DNA from: Tetraselmis striata
Taxonomy: Eukaryota > Chlorophyta > Chlorodendrophyceae > Chlorodendrales > Chlorodendraceae
Reading direction: 5' to 3'
NCBI GenBank assembly: GCA_006384855.1
Contig: VCJN01002409.1
Span: 62,001 to 126,000 of the forward strand
Length of the DNA: 64,000 bases
Shown piece after piece: positions 1-11,700 of this stretch. The translations under genes were made by a program, and so were the position numbers. Below the pieces are notes generated by a model. The model was not told the origin of the DNA. It saw only the letters and a program-made list of their open reading frames with translations, and did not search any database. Each line of letters starts with the position of its first letter. Within the stretch, counting starts at the first letter, position 1.

Positions 1-599
1 GCCACGCCGCATCTCCCGTTGCAGCGGTTGGTTAGCTGTCCATCGAGACTGCCAACCCCCGTTGCATGTCGCCCATATTAGGAGTAGTACTCAAATCGAT
101 CCACATCCGTGGCCAGGGGCACCGCAATGTACTTACTTGACACTGTGCAGCATAGTGTGAAACTCCAGCAGCGTGGGCTTCACGCGCTCCGGGAATCATT
201 TATAGCTCCCGGTCACAACACTGAAGGCCGGGAAGGAGAGCTTTGCGTCCAACACCATTTATCTATGGGTACGATGTTGCCAAGAGGCACTGCCTCATGG
301 AACAAGTCATCCACCTCCCGGCGAACAACGAGGCCTAGACCGTGAACACATTGATTATTGTGAAAGGCAATAGTATTGTGTTGCACGCGCCGGTGAGCAC
401 CTGTGGGTGCCGGGAGGTTCATGAGAGCGTCGCCATAGAGGTTGACATTGACGGCGGGTTGTGCTCTGTTATTGAGGGCAGAACGATATGGCTCCCAACC
501 ACCGGGGCATGCATGAGCTAGGCAGAAAAAATTACCTGGCAGCGACCTCCCGCAACTTTTGCGGAGTCATGCCCGTCCACGCAGTGGGGTGGCCACCGT

Positions 600-2740
600 C
601 CACATGTCCGACGCCGCGTCGAGCTAGCCGAGCAAGATCCGTTCCTTGCATGTGCTGGCAAGGAGAATGCACACCTCATTTTGAAGCCGCGAGCTGTTGG
701 CCTGGTCCAAGTATGATATGAGCTCCTGCGAGCCCGACGCAGGCTCTGCCTCCCGCTCCATCACACATGTGTCCGCATCGCTGATGTGCCCAGCAGTAGC
801 CGCCTTAAGGCGCCCCCACGCCTCGCGCATCGCCGCGGCGTGGCTGGCCGACACACAAGCAAGGATCGTTGAGTAAGTGAGGGTACTGACGGGCGGAAGA
901 TGTTGCGTTGAAGCTGCCTTGGTCAAACACGGACTCAAGGAGTGTGTCGGCAAAGAAACCAGAGATGGAAGGTGGGTGTCAGTGTCGGAGTTCCTAGTGC
1001 AGAACATGGGGAGGATGTCATTCATGCCGATCAAGGCGGTATCACGGACGGTAGCCATCCGGCGGATGCCAACACCCTTAAACCTAGTGGGGAGGTGAAA
1101 CCTGCTAAGCACCATGACCACTGAATCTCACTCAAAGCAGCCGCCTCCGCTGCCGTGGGTGTAGGATCGTCGGGGACTCCGGGCTGTGCAAGAGCTCCGC
1201 CAGAAAGTCGGTAACCAACGGGCTGGTGCCGGTGCAATACGTGGAGCGAGGGATGAAAATATCCCCTAGCACCCGCGCGACCGCCACAAGGACGGTGGCA
1301 TCCACCACGTGTGCGAAGACCTCCGCCTCGGATGGGAGGCATCAATTGCGGAGCCAATACCACGCCCCGTGTTGCATGCAATGCTTGAGCAGGTCCCATG
1401 CGTGATGGTGCATGACATGGGTCGTGTACCGACGGTTGGCCTTGGCAAACAAGAGCTTGCTCAAGCTGTCGTCCACATCCTCGTGTAGCTCCTCCGCCTT
1501 GCCACGCACGCATGTAGGAATGCACATATCCTGGCGATCCGAGGGGCACGTTGACGACCTGGATGCCGTGGTGGCCATCAAGCTCGGGCCACTCCCTGTC
1601 GGCCCGGGCTTCGGGCCGCGCCGCCTCTATGCCCGCGTTGTACGTGTGCATCTTATCGAAGGGCATCTCAAGCCCGATGGAAGCCTTGATAGACGTGCGG
1701 AAGGAATGAAGGGCCGGCCAAGCGTGCTACGGCAGGCTGACAAATATCCATCGTTTGCGTTGAAGTGCGCTGCCCCCGGTGACCTCCATCGTTTTATCGC
1801 ACTCCTCTATTTCGGGGTGCCTCGCGACGCAGAAGGATGTTGTGGCCAAACGGCGCGCCATGTTGCACGCCATCCTCAGACAGCGATCGTCCACAGGCGG
1901 AAAAAACATCCGTGGAGAAGAAGGCCAGAAGCGCGGGGATGACGGGGTGAAGACAAGAGCAATCGATGTGGCGTTGGATGATGATGCGGCGCCATGCCTC
2001 GTTGTAAGCGTTGCGAAGATCCGTGTGGACGATGACGCCGCGATTCTTCAAGCTTCTCGGCGATGAGGCGGACACCGTGGATGAGCGGAGTTCCCTGCGG
2101 AGATGCCGACGTCAAATTAAGATGCCGCAATCACCAACACATATGCCTCCTTCATGTTGTACACCACCGCCGCCCGCTCCGACGCGCGCGCCATTCCGCC
2201 TCCCCGACTGCCAGAGGCTGAACGTCCGGGGCACTGCTCGCGCCCAACTTCTCCACATGAGCCACAAGCCTTGCAAAGGCGAAGAGCCGGTTGAGCCAGC
2301 CGGGTAGGCGATCTTGGAGGTACATCATGAGGCCACCTCCGACATGGCGCGAACCGCCGGGGCCCCGACGCCGGGGCATATTTGCCCACCAAGCAGCGGA
2401 TATACTCGTTGCGCATGCATGAGGGTACCGCCGCCACGTGTTGCTTGAGCTGTTGGTACGGCGCGCGCATGTCCACCGTCAGAGCGGCCCCGTCGATTGG
2501 AATATCATACGCGGCGTATGGGATCGGGTGGCTACGGGACGGGCGTTTGTCGCGAAGCTGGGCGAGGATAGCGGGATCCGAAAGGTCGCCCATGCCCTTG
2601 GAGGAGAGTCGGTCCGCCTCCCGGGAGAGCTCTCCGCTTGACGCCACAACGGTGTCTACAGTGCCCAAGGGCGGCGCCGCAAAGAGCTCAACACCAGCCC
2701 GACGTCGGCGTCCATTTTCGGCATAGTGCATAGTGGCATC
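600..2740 (-). pseudogene. Decayed non-LTR retrotransposon reverse transcriptase relic
   Basis: Conserved reverse transcriptase pieces appear in order on the minus strand but in different frames, so this is a dead copy. From the N-terminal side: a pre-RT segment with GMGDLSDPAILAQLRDKRP (inside 2117-2731); an RT core with HTDLRNAYNEAWRR, matching the LINE pattern D-x-x-NAFN-x-x-R, then GVQHGAPFGHNILL, the decayed form of GVQQGDPLGPLLF (1794-2075); and a C-terminal LPTRFKGVGIRR segment corresponding to LPxRxGGLGLRS (about 1031-1121), continuing to about 624. The catalytic FADD box was not found and may be lost between frames. The motif order is what is known for LINE-like RTs of protists and animals; the exact clade cannot be named. 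No intact ORF remains. Confidence 0.6.
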
Positions 2741-3000
2741 CGCTTTGGGCGCTAGCTACTCGTACTCGTACCTCTGTCGGTACCATGTAGCGATTATCTG
2801 GGTACCACGTAGCCGGTTCTCAGTAACACCCGCTATCAAGTAGCGACTAGCGACTATGCGTTGTTGCGCTAATGGATGAGCGGGAGCGCGCGTAGTGGAG
2901 CCCCCTCCCCCCCCCCCCCCCCCCCCCCAACCGGGCTCCGTCTTATTTTGCCTGGATCAAACTCTTTCCCGTGATGTAAGGTATATTTCGCCGACTTTGG
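2741..3000. repeat. GTAC-rich spacer and poly-C tract
   Basis: A stretch with repeated GTAC/TAGCGA words (about 2757-2870) is followed by an almost pure poly-C run at about 2900-2928. The same GTAC-rich words recur near 19325, 22715, 23590, 27235, 48800 and 48990. No gene is visible. Confidence 0.5.
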
Positions 3001-3289
3001 AGGTGTGGTGACAATGGCATCGAAACGATGTTTTTGGGAAGGGCGGCACGGTCGTGTGCGTCGCGCGCTTGCCGCTTTAGTTATTACTCAACGCCCACCG
3101 ATAGCTGTTGCGACAGCTAAACCGGCTGCCCTCCAACCGCCAACAACCGCAAGAGCAACGGAAGAGGAAGATCAAGCGACAGCATGTCAGGGCGTATAGT
3201 GGGCTGCGGGGGTCGTAGGAACCTTGGCTACCGCACTACAAATAGTTAAAAGGTATGCAAGATCCGGCTCAATTCCGGCTTTCAAATTG

Positions 3290-4140
3290 CTGAGATGCCG
3301 AAAAGACTTACATCTCGCCTCTACCCGCTCTCACACCCATCACCCCTGCATGTATGTATCATGGCTCCCAGGCTGAGTCGCCCGGAAGGCGTTGAGGGGG
3401 ACGCTCAATTTGGAACCCCAGCAGCGCCGATCGCCGAGTTGCGTCGTGTGGGGAAAGACGGATACTCTGCGTTTGATTTGCTGCGTCGTTTGGTAGCGTT
3501 GCCGACGTGCAAGACCTATTCGTGGGCAACAAGGTCGTTGGCGCCCCCGAGCTGACTATACTGGCACGCCATCTCGCGGACCGCAAGCAACTGGTAGCGC
3601 GGAACTTAGCCGACCAGGACACGCTATTTGGTGTTGCACGGCAACATGTTGGCTCGTATTTCGGGCAACGGCCTGCCGCTAGCACAGCGCGGCGCACCGC
3701 ATAAGAATGGCAAGCGTTGCCCTCACTCCGCCCGGCTGGAAACGCGCCGCAATGCGGCAACCACAAGTCACAACGTGCTACAAATTCTGGCAAGGGACGA
3801 GCACGGGCGGACAGCCGCCCGCCCGGTGGCGGTTTGCTGCATCTGCGCCAAGACACCGGAGGGGAACTTGGACGTCGATTGTCCGGACGAGGTGGTGCGG
3901 AACGAATACTGCGCTTGCGGTGCCGTCAAGTCGTGTACTCATATCCTCGACGACTTTGTGCTCATAAGCGACCGATACATGCACCTTTGCTCACACATCG
4001 GTTTCGGCGCAAGGGTGGTAAACCCATACGCTGACTTTGAGGGTAACCCCGACACGTGGGCAGTCCCATTAGACGCGCAGCTCAAGCAATGGGGCACACC
4101 GGTATTTCAAACCGCGTTCATCGAGGCGCTGCGGAAATAA
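3290..4140 (+). pseudogene. Unrecognised coding relic with a Cys-rich segment
   Basis: Three plus-strand frames carry protein-like sequence in succession (3361-3555, 3507-3704, 3628-4140), which suggests one frameshifted coding region. The last frame is the best preserved. It contains a cysteine-rich segment (CCICAKTPEG, then CPDEVV, CACGAVKSC) that could bind zinc, and ends at a stop at 4138-4140. The family is not recognised. The surroundings, retroelement relics on both sides, suggest a mobile-element protein, but this is inference only. Confidence 0.35.
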
Positions 4141-4399
4141 GCCGCCGATGATCAGCTCGATTCCAGCACTGGGAGCTCGATTGTTTGTTGGCGTTTCTTC
4201 ACATCTCATTGATCTGGATGCCGGCGATGTTACGCCACTCCGCCATGCTCTACCGATAAATTCTCAAAATACAAATGAGTCAGAAATGAGGCGCATGCGA
4301 GGCGCCCCACTGGTGTTCCACAGCGTGTAAGATATAGAAGCTCTGGCTCTTACACTATACGACATCGATTTGGGGATGAAGTGGCTGCCAAGTGAGCAC

Positions 4400-5065
4400 G
4401 CCATCATGCAACGTGCACGCGCAATGATTCCAAGAAAGAGGATCCATCGCAATGGGTACTCAGCCCATGGCGCGTGGAGTTCATCTGTAAACGCTGATTG
4501 TTGGCAAATATCGTCGCATTCCAGGAAAAAAAACAGTTCTTGGACGTATTCGGCGGTGACGAAATCACCACCAAATCTGAGCATTGTTCCTCACGAGTAC
4601 TCAGCCCCGGCACATCGGGCATCGACGGCTTAACATAGGCATGGCTCACATCAGCAGTACGTTCCCGAGCCGTTTATTGTCAACAGGCCATTTACCCACA
4701 TGGCACGAGTCATCCAAAAAACAATTGACGAACGCGTCGACGGGTTGCTCATCACCCCGGATTGGGTGGCAGGATGGTGGGCAATGCTCAGCGCTCTCCT
4801 AGTAATCCTGGGACGCATTCACGTTGCCAAAGCAAGACGACGGGGGCGCAACCCATCTGCTTTTCAAGCCAGGTTCACGGTTTACGCGAAGGCGCGCGAG
4901 GCAAGATTGAAGTCCCTGCCAAACTACGAGATTATTGCCATGTTGATCATATATATGGGAGAACAACGAATGGAGTACAACATGGTGCGAAGCGCGCTGA
5001 GCATCACGGGGCTAGGTCTCGCTACTCAAACGCATCAAACAATTCATCCTCAGCATCAAAGTTAG
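4400..5065 (+). pseudogene. Relic of a DIRS-like/retroelement RNase H region
   Basis: Frames at 4400-4830 resemble the C-terminal end of the RT/RNase H region of DIRS-type retroelements: LDVFGGDEI (about 4537), then GIDGLT-stop-AW (about 4617), then DGLLITPDWVAGWWAML (about 4738), comparable to the usual GTLVVPxWPSxxFWPLL ending. An ORF from 4700 to 5065 continues with a basic tail. A stop codon and frame changes show it is dead. The match is by motif order, not by search; another retroelement order is possible. It matters because the intact YR elements in this window carry no RT of their own. Confidence 0.4.
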
Positions 5066-5129
5066 CCTCGTCGTCTGAGCCCATATCCCTTTGCACTAAC
5101 CTATCCCGATGACGAGTAGGGTGCACATA

Positions 5130-6415
5130 GTTTAATGTTGTTCTCCCATGGCGATGACGCCCAGCGCCCATAAGAGGCATGTGTAACTCTCACCTCCTAC
5201 CACAACATGATGTTGCAAACGGCCGCGTTTCAAACCGTTCATGGTGTGGCCTTTGTACACACCAACGGCACGTAAGGGCCCCTTGAATCGAAAGATCATT
5301 GCGGCATGCTCATGCCATGGGCCCGAAACCAAACGGGACGTCCATCTGCTATGGGACGGAACAAAAAGTCGACCACAGGCCATCTAGCGTCAACCATGGC
5401 AGTCGCATAACGGCCCAAACGACGGAGTTGGCATAGCGACTCGCTGCCGGGGGGCAATAGCTCAAACTCCATGACGCGATTGTGAGCGGTCAGGTTCCCC
5501 TTGGTACTGTAGCGGATCTCCCCACAACACGGTCATCCGGGGTCAAACGACCGGCAATGATTGCATCCCACGCCGATAGATAGCATATCAACACCACGCA
5601 TCAAAAAATATGTCAATTCCATGGTGCCAGCATGGAAGCCACGGGCGGCGGTCTCCCACAAATACAGCACGATGGATACGTCGCGGCGCACCGGGGCAAT
5701 GATCACAATGTCGGCGGCAACCCGCGAGATCAGCCCATCCATGAACTGGACCATTTCCGCCAATGAAGGTCGCGTAGTCCAGCGGCACGGCTCCGCTCTC
5801 CGCGTATCTCAGCTCAATCATATCACGTTTATACCCACTCATGTGTTTGACCACGCTCACAACATGTGTTTGACCACGCTCACAACATGTACACGATTTT
5901 CATTTTTGAGCCCTCCCAGTTCACGCATGGCCGTCGCCAAATGGCTTGCGACATTGCCGCAGACATCATGGGGACGCATATCGGCTCCCGTCACGCATCG
6001 TCTTGCGCCCATGATGATGACGATGCCAATATTCATCAAAGAATATTAGCACGTCCCACTCGGTACATGTCTCCATGGTAAGACTCAACAGCGGAGGCAT
6101 GGTGCTCGAACAGGTCTCGAACTCCCGGAAAATCCCGCGACGGTGATGGGTGGTCACATGCCTCTTGCAACGAGAAGCCACCCACGCAGCGGAAGCCATA
6201 GCAACAACCGAGCGAAAGGCATTCTGCTGCATGTGGCAGGGGCAACCGCCACCACAAAAAGCGGAGAAATGCTGTTTGCAACGCGTCCCCGATCGCCCAA
6301 GCAAGCCATGGGGCGCCAAAAAGGCGATGCCGTGCATCACCCGCAGTACCTGCGCCCAAGCTTGACCACCATGTTTCTGCACGGATCAGTAAAAGGCAAT
6401 GACATCCAGTCATCC
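5130..6415 (-). pseudogene. Unrecognised decayed coding region
   Basis: Protein-like stretches follow each other in several minus-strand frames (6036-6413, 5966-6382, 5588-5860, 5533-5763, 5132-5383) with stops between them. The compositions are coherent (for example MELTYFLMRGVDML and GVYKGHTMNGLKRG), but no family is recognised. A 23-bp unit, gtgtttgaccacgctcacaa and the next three bases, is tandemly duplicated at about 5840-5888. Probably a mobile-element remnant, given its neighbours. Confidence 0.25.
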
Positions 6416-6429
6416 CATACGTTTAAAAA

Positions 6430-8730
6430 AAAAACGTTTTTTCCCGTCCGTATATATTCCGGCAAGTCCAGCCACAAGGCGAGGCATGCATGCGACTGGG
6501 AATAATATAGAGAAGATTACTTCAAACATCAATTCCGAAATACACATACATCTAACAGGCTAAAAAGCCTAAATTGGGGCATAAATGGGAAGATCAATGT
6601 GTATTTCAGCAACAATCATCAGCAACACTGAACGTACCACATATTTGCATCATGCCTTACGGGTTGTGGCAATCGGCCTAGGAAGGGTACCACACGACCC
6701 CATTTAAGTCGGCAGACGAAAACATAACAAGTTCGGCAAGAAAATACAAAAGTGAAGATCCCATAGAACAAAGACGGGAACCTTGTGAAGAACACCACCA
6801 AACGCGGATGAAGAAAAGGTTCGGGATTCATCAAACCGCGCAGAGGCGCCGGAGGAAACACGATAGGGTTGTGGGATTCCATATCAATTAAAACGGAGAT
6901 GAATAATGTCGGAGAAGAATGGCATTTATTTCGGAATTATGGAAATCTCCGGGTTCGGCAAAAAGGGATTGCATGCGGCTATTCAGGCGTTGGCTCCATT
7001 ACGAGAAAATTGTTCGGAAAAATACCTGCACATACCCTGTCACCGGACTACGGAGGGCACCCAATCTGAAATTAATTACATTTAAAAACCAAAGCTGCGG
7101 AGGATGCAGGATTTTAGTGCAAAGTTTTCGGGCATCATATATGCACCGGAAAAGGAAGACCATGGGGTATGCCGAAAGGGGGCAAGCTAAGTTACAAAAG
7201 CGGACCACCGCAGGGCGGGACAAAGCTCGCAAAGTACTATGACCACGACATGCTGTGGGGCTATTATATTTGAGCTTGCTGCAGCAGCAGAAGGCGATTT
7301 CAGGAAATCACCAAAAAAAGGACAATCAGAAAGGTCCTCTGCAGCGACTGCGAGGTGGAGGCAGTAACATGAGAAGACGACATATTAAATCGGATAGTAA
7401 CGCGGCGGCAGTCGCTACTTCCAGATGCATTGCGTAGTTATTTTGCTTTTTGTTCGTGATTTATCGATACCCTTACATGCGGTACGTGCCACGAGGGGCG
7501 CAAGCATAAAACGTGATGGGTTCTGCTTGAATACAGGCTTTTTCCTTCCCCAGTACTTTCCGTGCATTCTCTTGACTCTTGACGCTCTCCCTGGCCTGTA
7601 ACCAAGAAGATATAAAACGTGATTTACGAAATAATGCTACCCCAGTACTTTGCGTGCATTCTCTTCACGCTCTCCCTGTAACCAAAAAGTAAAATAATGC
7701 TACCGCTGCCCCGCTGCTGCTTCCGCCCACAAGCGCGCTGGCCGGCGCCGGGGCGGGCCGACGGCGACAGCAGTGCAGCGCATTTTACCGACACTGCTGC
7801 TGTAGCCTACCGGTACTCACCCTCACCTGGTCTGACACCTCCAGTTCGTTCCTCTCAGGAGTCCCGACTCTCGCACAACCGGTGGCGTTGTACGTAGTGG
7901 GTAATTCAAGCTGTGGATTGCCGGCAAGGGTCACCCTCACGCACCGCCAGGCTGTCCCTTCTCGACAGCCACCCCCCCCCCCCCCCCCCGGCACACACAC
8001 ACACACACACACACACGCCGGCTGGCCTCCTACTGGCGCGTCAGCGAAGGCCTTCAAACCGCCAGCACTCTACCAGCCCTTCGGTCCAGCCACCTCGTTG
8101 CCGCGAGGCTCGGAGGTAGCGCTCCTGCCCGCTGCGATACCGGCTCCTGGTGCGTGCCAACCGCTGAAGCTGCAACAATTCCGGCTGCGTCGGGATGCCG
8201 GGCTAGTAGGTACAGGAGTAAGTCACTGGGCTGGGGGAGGGGTTAGGCGAAGGGGGGCGGAGCTGGTGTACGGCTGGTGGGCTCCCGCAGCGCTTCGTCC
8301 CCTAAGGAGCTCATTCCGCTCGATTTCGGCGACGGCTTTCTCCCTACGCACGAATGGGCGCGCGGAGGTGGCTGTCTGCGACATTGGGCTGAAGCAGAGG
8401 GGATGGGGAGGCCGAAGCTGCCCGCTGCTTGGGGTGTTTTACTTGCTGAAGAGTGCTGCGAGGCGCAGAAGCATTGGCGGGGGTGATGTGGAGGAGAGGA
8501 AGTGCGCGGGAGGCTGGGGCTACCAGGGTTGAATGAGAGGGAATCAGAAGGGGGGGGGGGTGTTGTTCCATCATCGGTGAAGAGGCGCTGATAAACTGCC
8601 CTGCCCCCTTCACCTCACCCAAAGCAGGCCCGCCCCCTCCAGCACCCTGCTCGTCGCCGGCGCAGCCTTGCGCTTCATGCTTGTGATTCCGTAGGAGCGC
8701 GCGCCAAGGCAGGCAAGGGGGCACGCCAGG
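6430..8730. other. Intergenic region with small repeats
   Basis: Relatively AT-rich at 6430-7700 with only short unsupported ORFs. A segment beginning cagtactttccgtgcattct (about 7549) recurs about 90 bp later as cagtactttgcgtgcattct, a diverged tandem duplication. A poly-C run followed by (CA)n lies at about 7971-8017, and a poly-G run at about 8552-8560. The stretch 7700-8730 is GC-rich and leads into the MscS gene; it may hold its 5' UTR. No gene is supported. Confidence 0.5.
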
Positions 8731-11700
8731 ATGGCGGCATCGCACGTGCCGCACGTGCCCAAAAGCAACACCAGCCTCTCCGCGCCGGTGCCCTTCCCGC
8801 TCAAGGGGCCGCCCATCCCGCTGCTGCTGCTCGCGCTGCCCTCGCAGCTGGGCGCCACGCTGCCGGTCTCCGCGTTCCCGTTTGCCGTCCATCGCCGCCG
8901 CCGCATGCACGCCAGCCTCAACGCGCGCGCCGTGGACCTGGACTGGCCGGTGCGCCCCTGGATGAGCGGCATCTTCAGCTCGCGTCGCCGCCTGCAGTCC
9001 AAGGCAAGCGCCGCCCTTCCCCACTTGCTCACATTGACAGCTAACCCTCTCAGCTCGGCCCCGCCGCCGCCAGCATGACGCTTTCCCTGAGGTCGGCATC
9101 CCCACTGCTGAGCCCGACCTCCTCCCTTCCCCGCCCTCCTTCCTCACCCGTCCGGACGCAGGTCCAGCTGCACCGCTTTAGCCTCGCGCGGCGAGACATC
9201 CGGCAGGCGCGGCGCGGCGCTCCTCAGGCTGGCGGGGGGCAGCAGCCGGGGCGGCAGCCGGGTGGGCCCAGCCAGCAGCCGCAGCAGCCGCAGCCGCAGT
9301 ACACACAGCCGCAGCAGCAGCCGCAGTACACACAGCCGCCGCCGCAGCAGCAGCAGCCGACCGTGGACATGACGGTGGACGAGCCGGAGACGGCGCTGGC
9401 CTCCACGCGCGCGGACCCGCCGTCGGCGGAGCCCCAGCAGCAGGACTGGCTGCTCACGGGGCGCCACTTCCTGACCTTCTTCATCGTGCTGGTGCTGGGC
9501 GTGGTGGCGAGCGCGCTGTACCTGTACACCGCGCGCGCCATGGACTTCCGCTTTGCGCTGTACCAGTCGGCGCTCAACCTGCTGCGCACGACGGGCTTCC
9601 GGCAGACATTGGCGCTGGTGGGCGCGATCGTGTTTGTGCGCTTTGGGCTGGAGCCGGTGGTGCGCCTGGCGCGGCACATCTTCGGCATCCAGGGCCCCTG
9701 GCAGCAGAGCAGCGAGTACTACCTGCTCAAGGAGGCAATGCCCCCCCCCCCCCCCCCCCCCCCCCTTTCCTGGAAACGCCGCATCGCCAGCTGCTCCGAT
9801 GCTCTGTGTCAAGTCCAGGGGGGCGGGGGGTCGCAGGGCTCCTCACCTTGCCAGAATGATGCATGGCTGGGTGTCGCCTGGCAGTGATCCATCTCTCGCA
9901 GAGGTGGCAGGTGTCTGAGAGCATAGGCCACCCTGAACGCATGGCTGTCCTCTAGCAGCAGCACAAAGCGAGCTCCCGCACACGGACAGTGGTGTGTCTG
10001 TGTTGCTGCTTCTCTTCCGCTGCCATGTATGGTATGTATGTGTCATTTATACGTCTACACTCATGTATGCAGAACTGTTTGTGTGTGGGGGGGTGGGTGG
10101 GGGTGGGGGGCGAGGGCGGGGGGGGGGGGGGGGGGGTGCAAGAAGTGGGCGTCATAGACGGTGTTTCGGCGGCTGCCGCACGAGATCACTGCCCTCGGTG
10201 ACTCACATTGCATCACTTCATGGCGGCTGTGGTCCATGGACCGCAGGGTAGCATTGGTAGCGTAGGCTGTCCGCCACTGCGTGTGGAGCAAGGCTACGGT
10301 ATACCTTCCCAGAGGGAAGGCGGGGTCTGTTGGCGCTCGGCACCCTACGTACATTTAAATGCCCCCCCTTCTCCTTCCGCCATTCCTGCCGGCCACTGCG
10401 CAGGTCTACCGGCCCATCGAGGCGCTGCTGGTGGTGGCAGCCCTGGCCACGCTGGCGGAGAACTTCGCGCCGTCGCTCCTCGCCATCCCATCGGTACCGC
10501 CCGCGCCGCCCCGGCCGCCGGCCCCGCCCTAGCACCGCACCCACGCCCCCAATGGAACGATAGCTGCCGCTCGCTGATGGTGCGGATCCCCCGCGCGCCA
10601 GACAACGGTCCACACCGTGGTGCACTCCTTCCTCAGCATTGCCTTTGTGATGGCGACCGCGGGCGTCATCTTCAACGTCAAGGCGCGCATGGTCAAGGAG
10701 ACGACGTGGCAGGTGCGCCGATGCTCTCTGGCTGGAGGAGGGGAAGGGGGGCGCTGCTCCCTGTCATGGCTCGCTGACACGCTGACGCGCCCGCGCCCGC
10801 GTGCGCAGCTGGAGCTGAGCGGCAAGCTGACGCAGCAGCGGCGCGTGGAGGCGATAGACAAGCTGCTCACGCTGCTCACGCTGCTGGTGTCCACGGTGCT
10901 GGGGCTGCAGGCCGTGGGGCTCGACGGTGCGGCCGCGCTGTGACACCCCCCACCCTCCCCAAGTACGACATGGATCACGGCCGCGCATGCCCCGCCGACA
11001 TGCAATCCTTCATTTGGTACGGAATCGCGGTACATTTGCATGTCGGAATCGAACGTCGGCGCTTCGACAGGAGCATGCGAATTGACTGTCTGTGCATGAC
11101 GAGGAAGCGATGCCCGCTTACAGTGATCGCAGACAGAACCTTCCGGAAGCTGACGGCTATCGGTACGTCGGTATATTTATACGCAAGAACGGCGAATACA
11201 CCGTTGAGCCTGTAGCTCTGCTCGGTGCCCGTCTTGACCTAGGCCCCTCTTGCATGCTGATTGCAAAATGCTCAGCGGAGTAGAAACAAATACCGCAGAG
11301 TAGTATCGATAATGGCCACTCCAAAGTCAGCGGCACACGCAGACTGATAGCACGCCACAAAAACACGCGCAGAGCGGAGTATCATGGGAGAGCACGCTTT
11401 GGCAAATGCTTGGTATGCGGATCGATGCGCCGACCTGTGTGGAGGAAACACCGCGCATGTGGTGTCATCTGACTCGCCCCCCCCTTTGTGCCCCCCCTAA
11501 CCTGGTGGATGCGGCCCCGCAGTCAACTCGCTGCTCGCTATCGGAGGTATCGGTGGTCTCGCCGCCGGTCTTGCCGGCCGTGAGCTGCTGGAAAACTTGT
11601 TCAACGGCATGATCATCATGTCGAGTGTGAGCGCCCGCCCGGACCCACTCGCCCTGTCCCCTGTCCCCTGTCCCGGGCCTGGTGGCCTGTGCCGCTGAGG

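Noticed and set aside
8344..9147. A 267-aa minus-strand ORF
   Set aside because: Gly/Ala/Arg-rich frame opposite the first MscS exon; no domain and no splice support.
9144..9812. A 222-aa minus-strand ORF rich in Arg/Leu/His
   Set aside because: Antisense shadow of MscS exon 2, whose Gln-repeat and transmembrane coding explain the composition.
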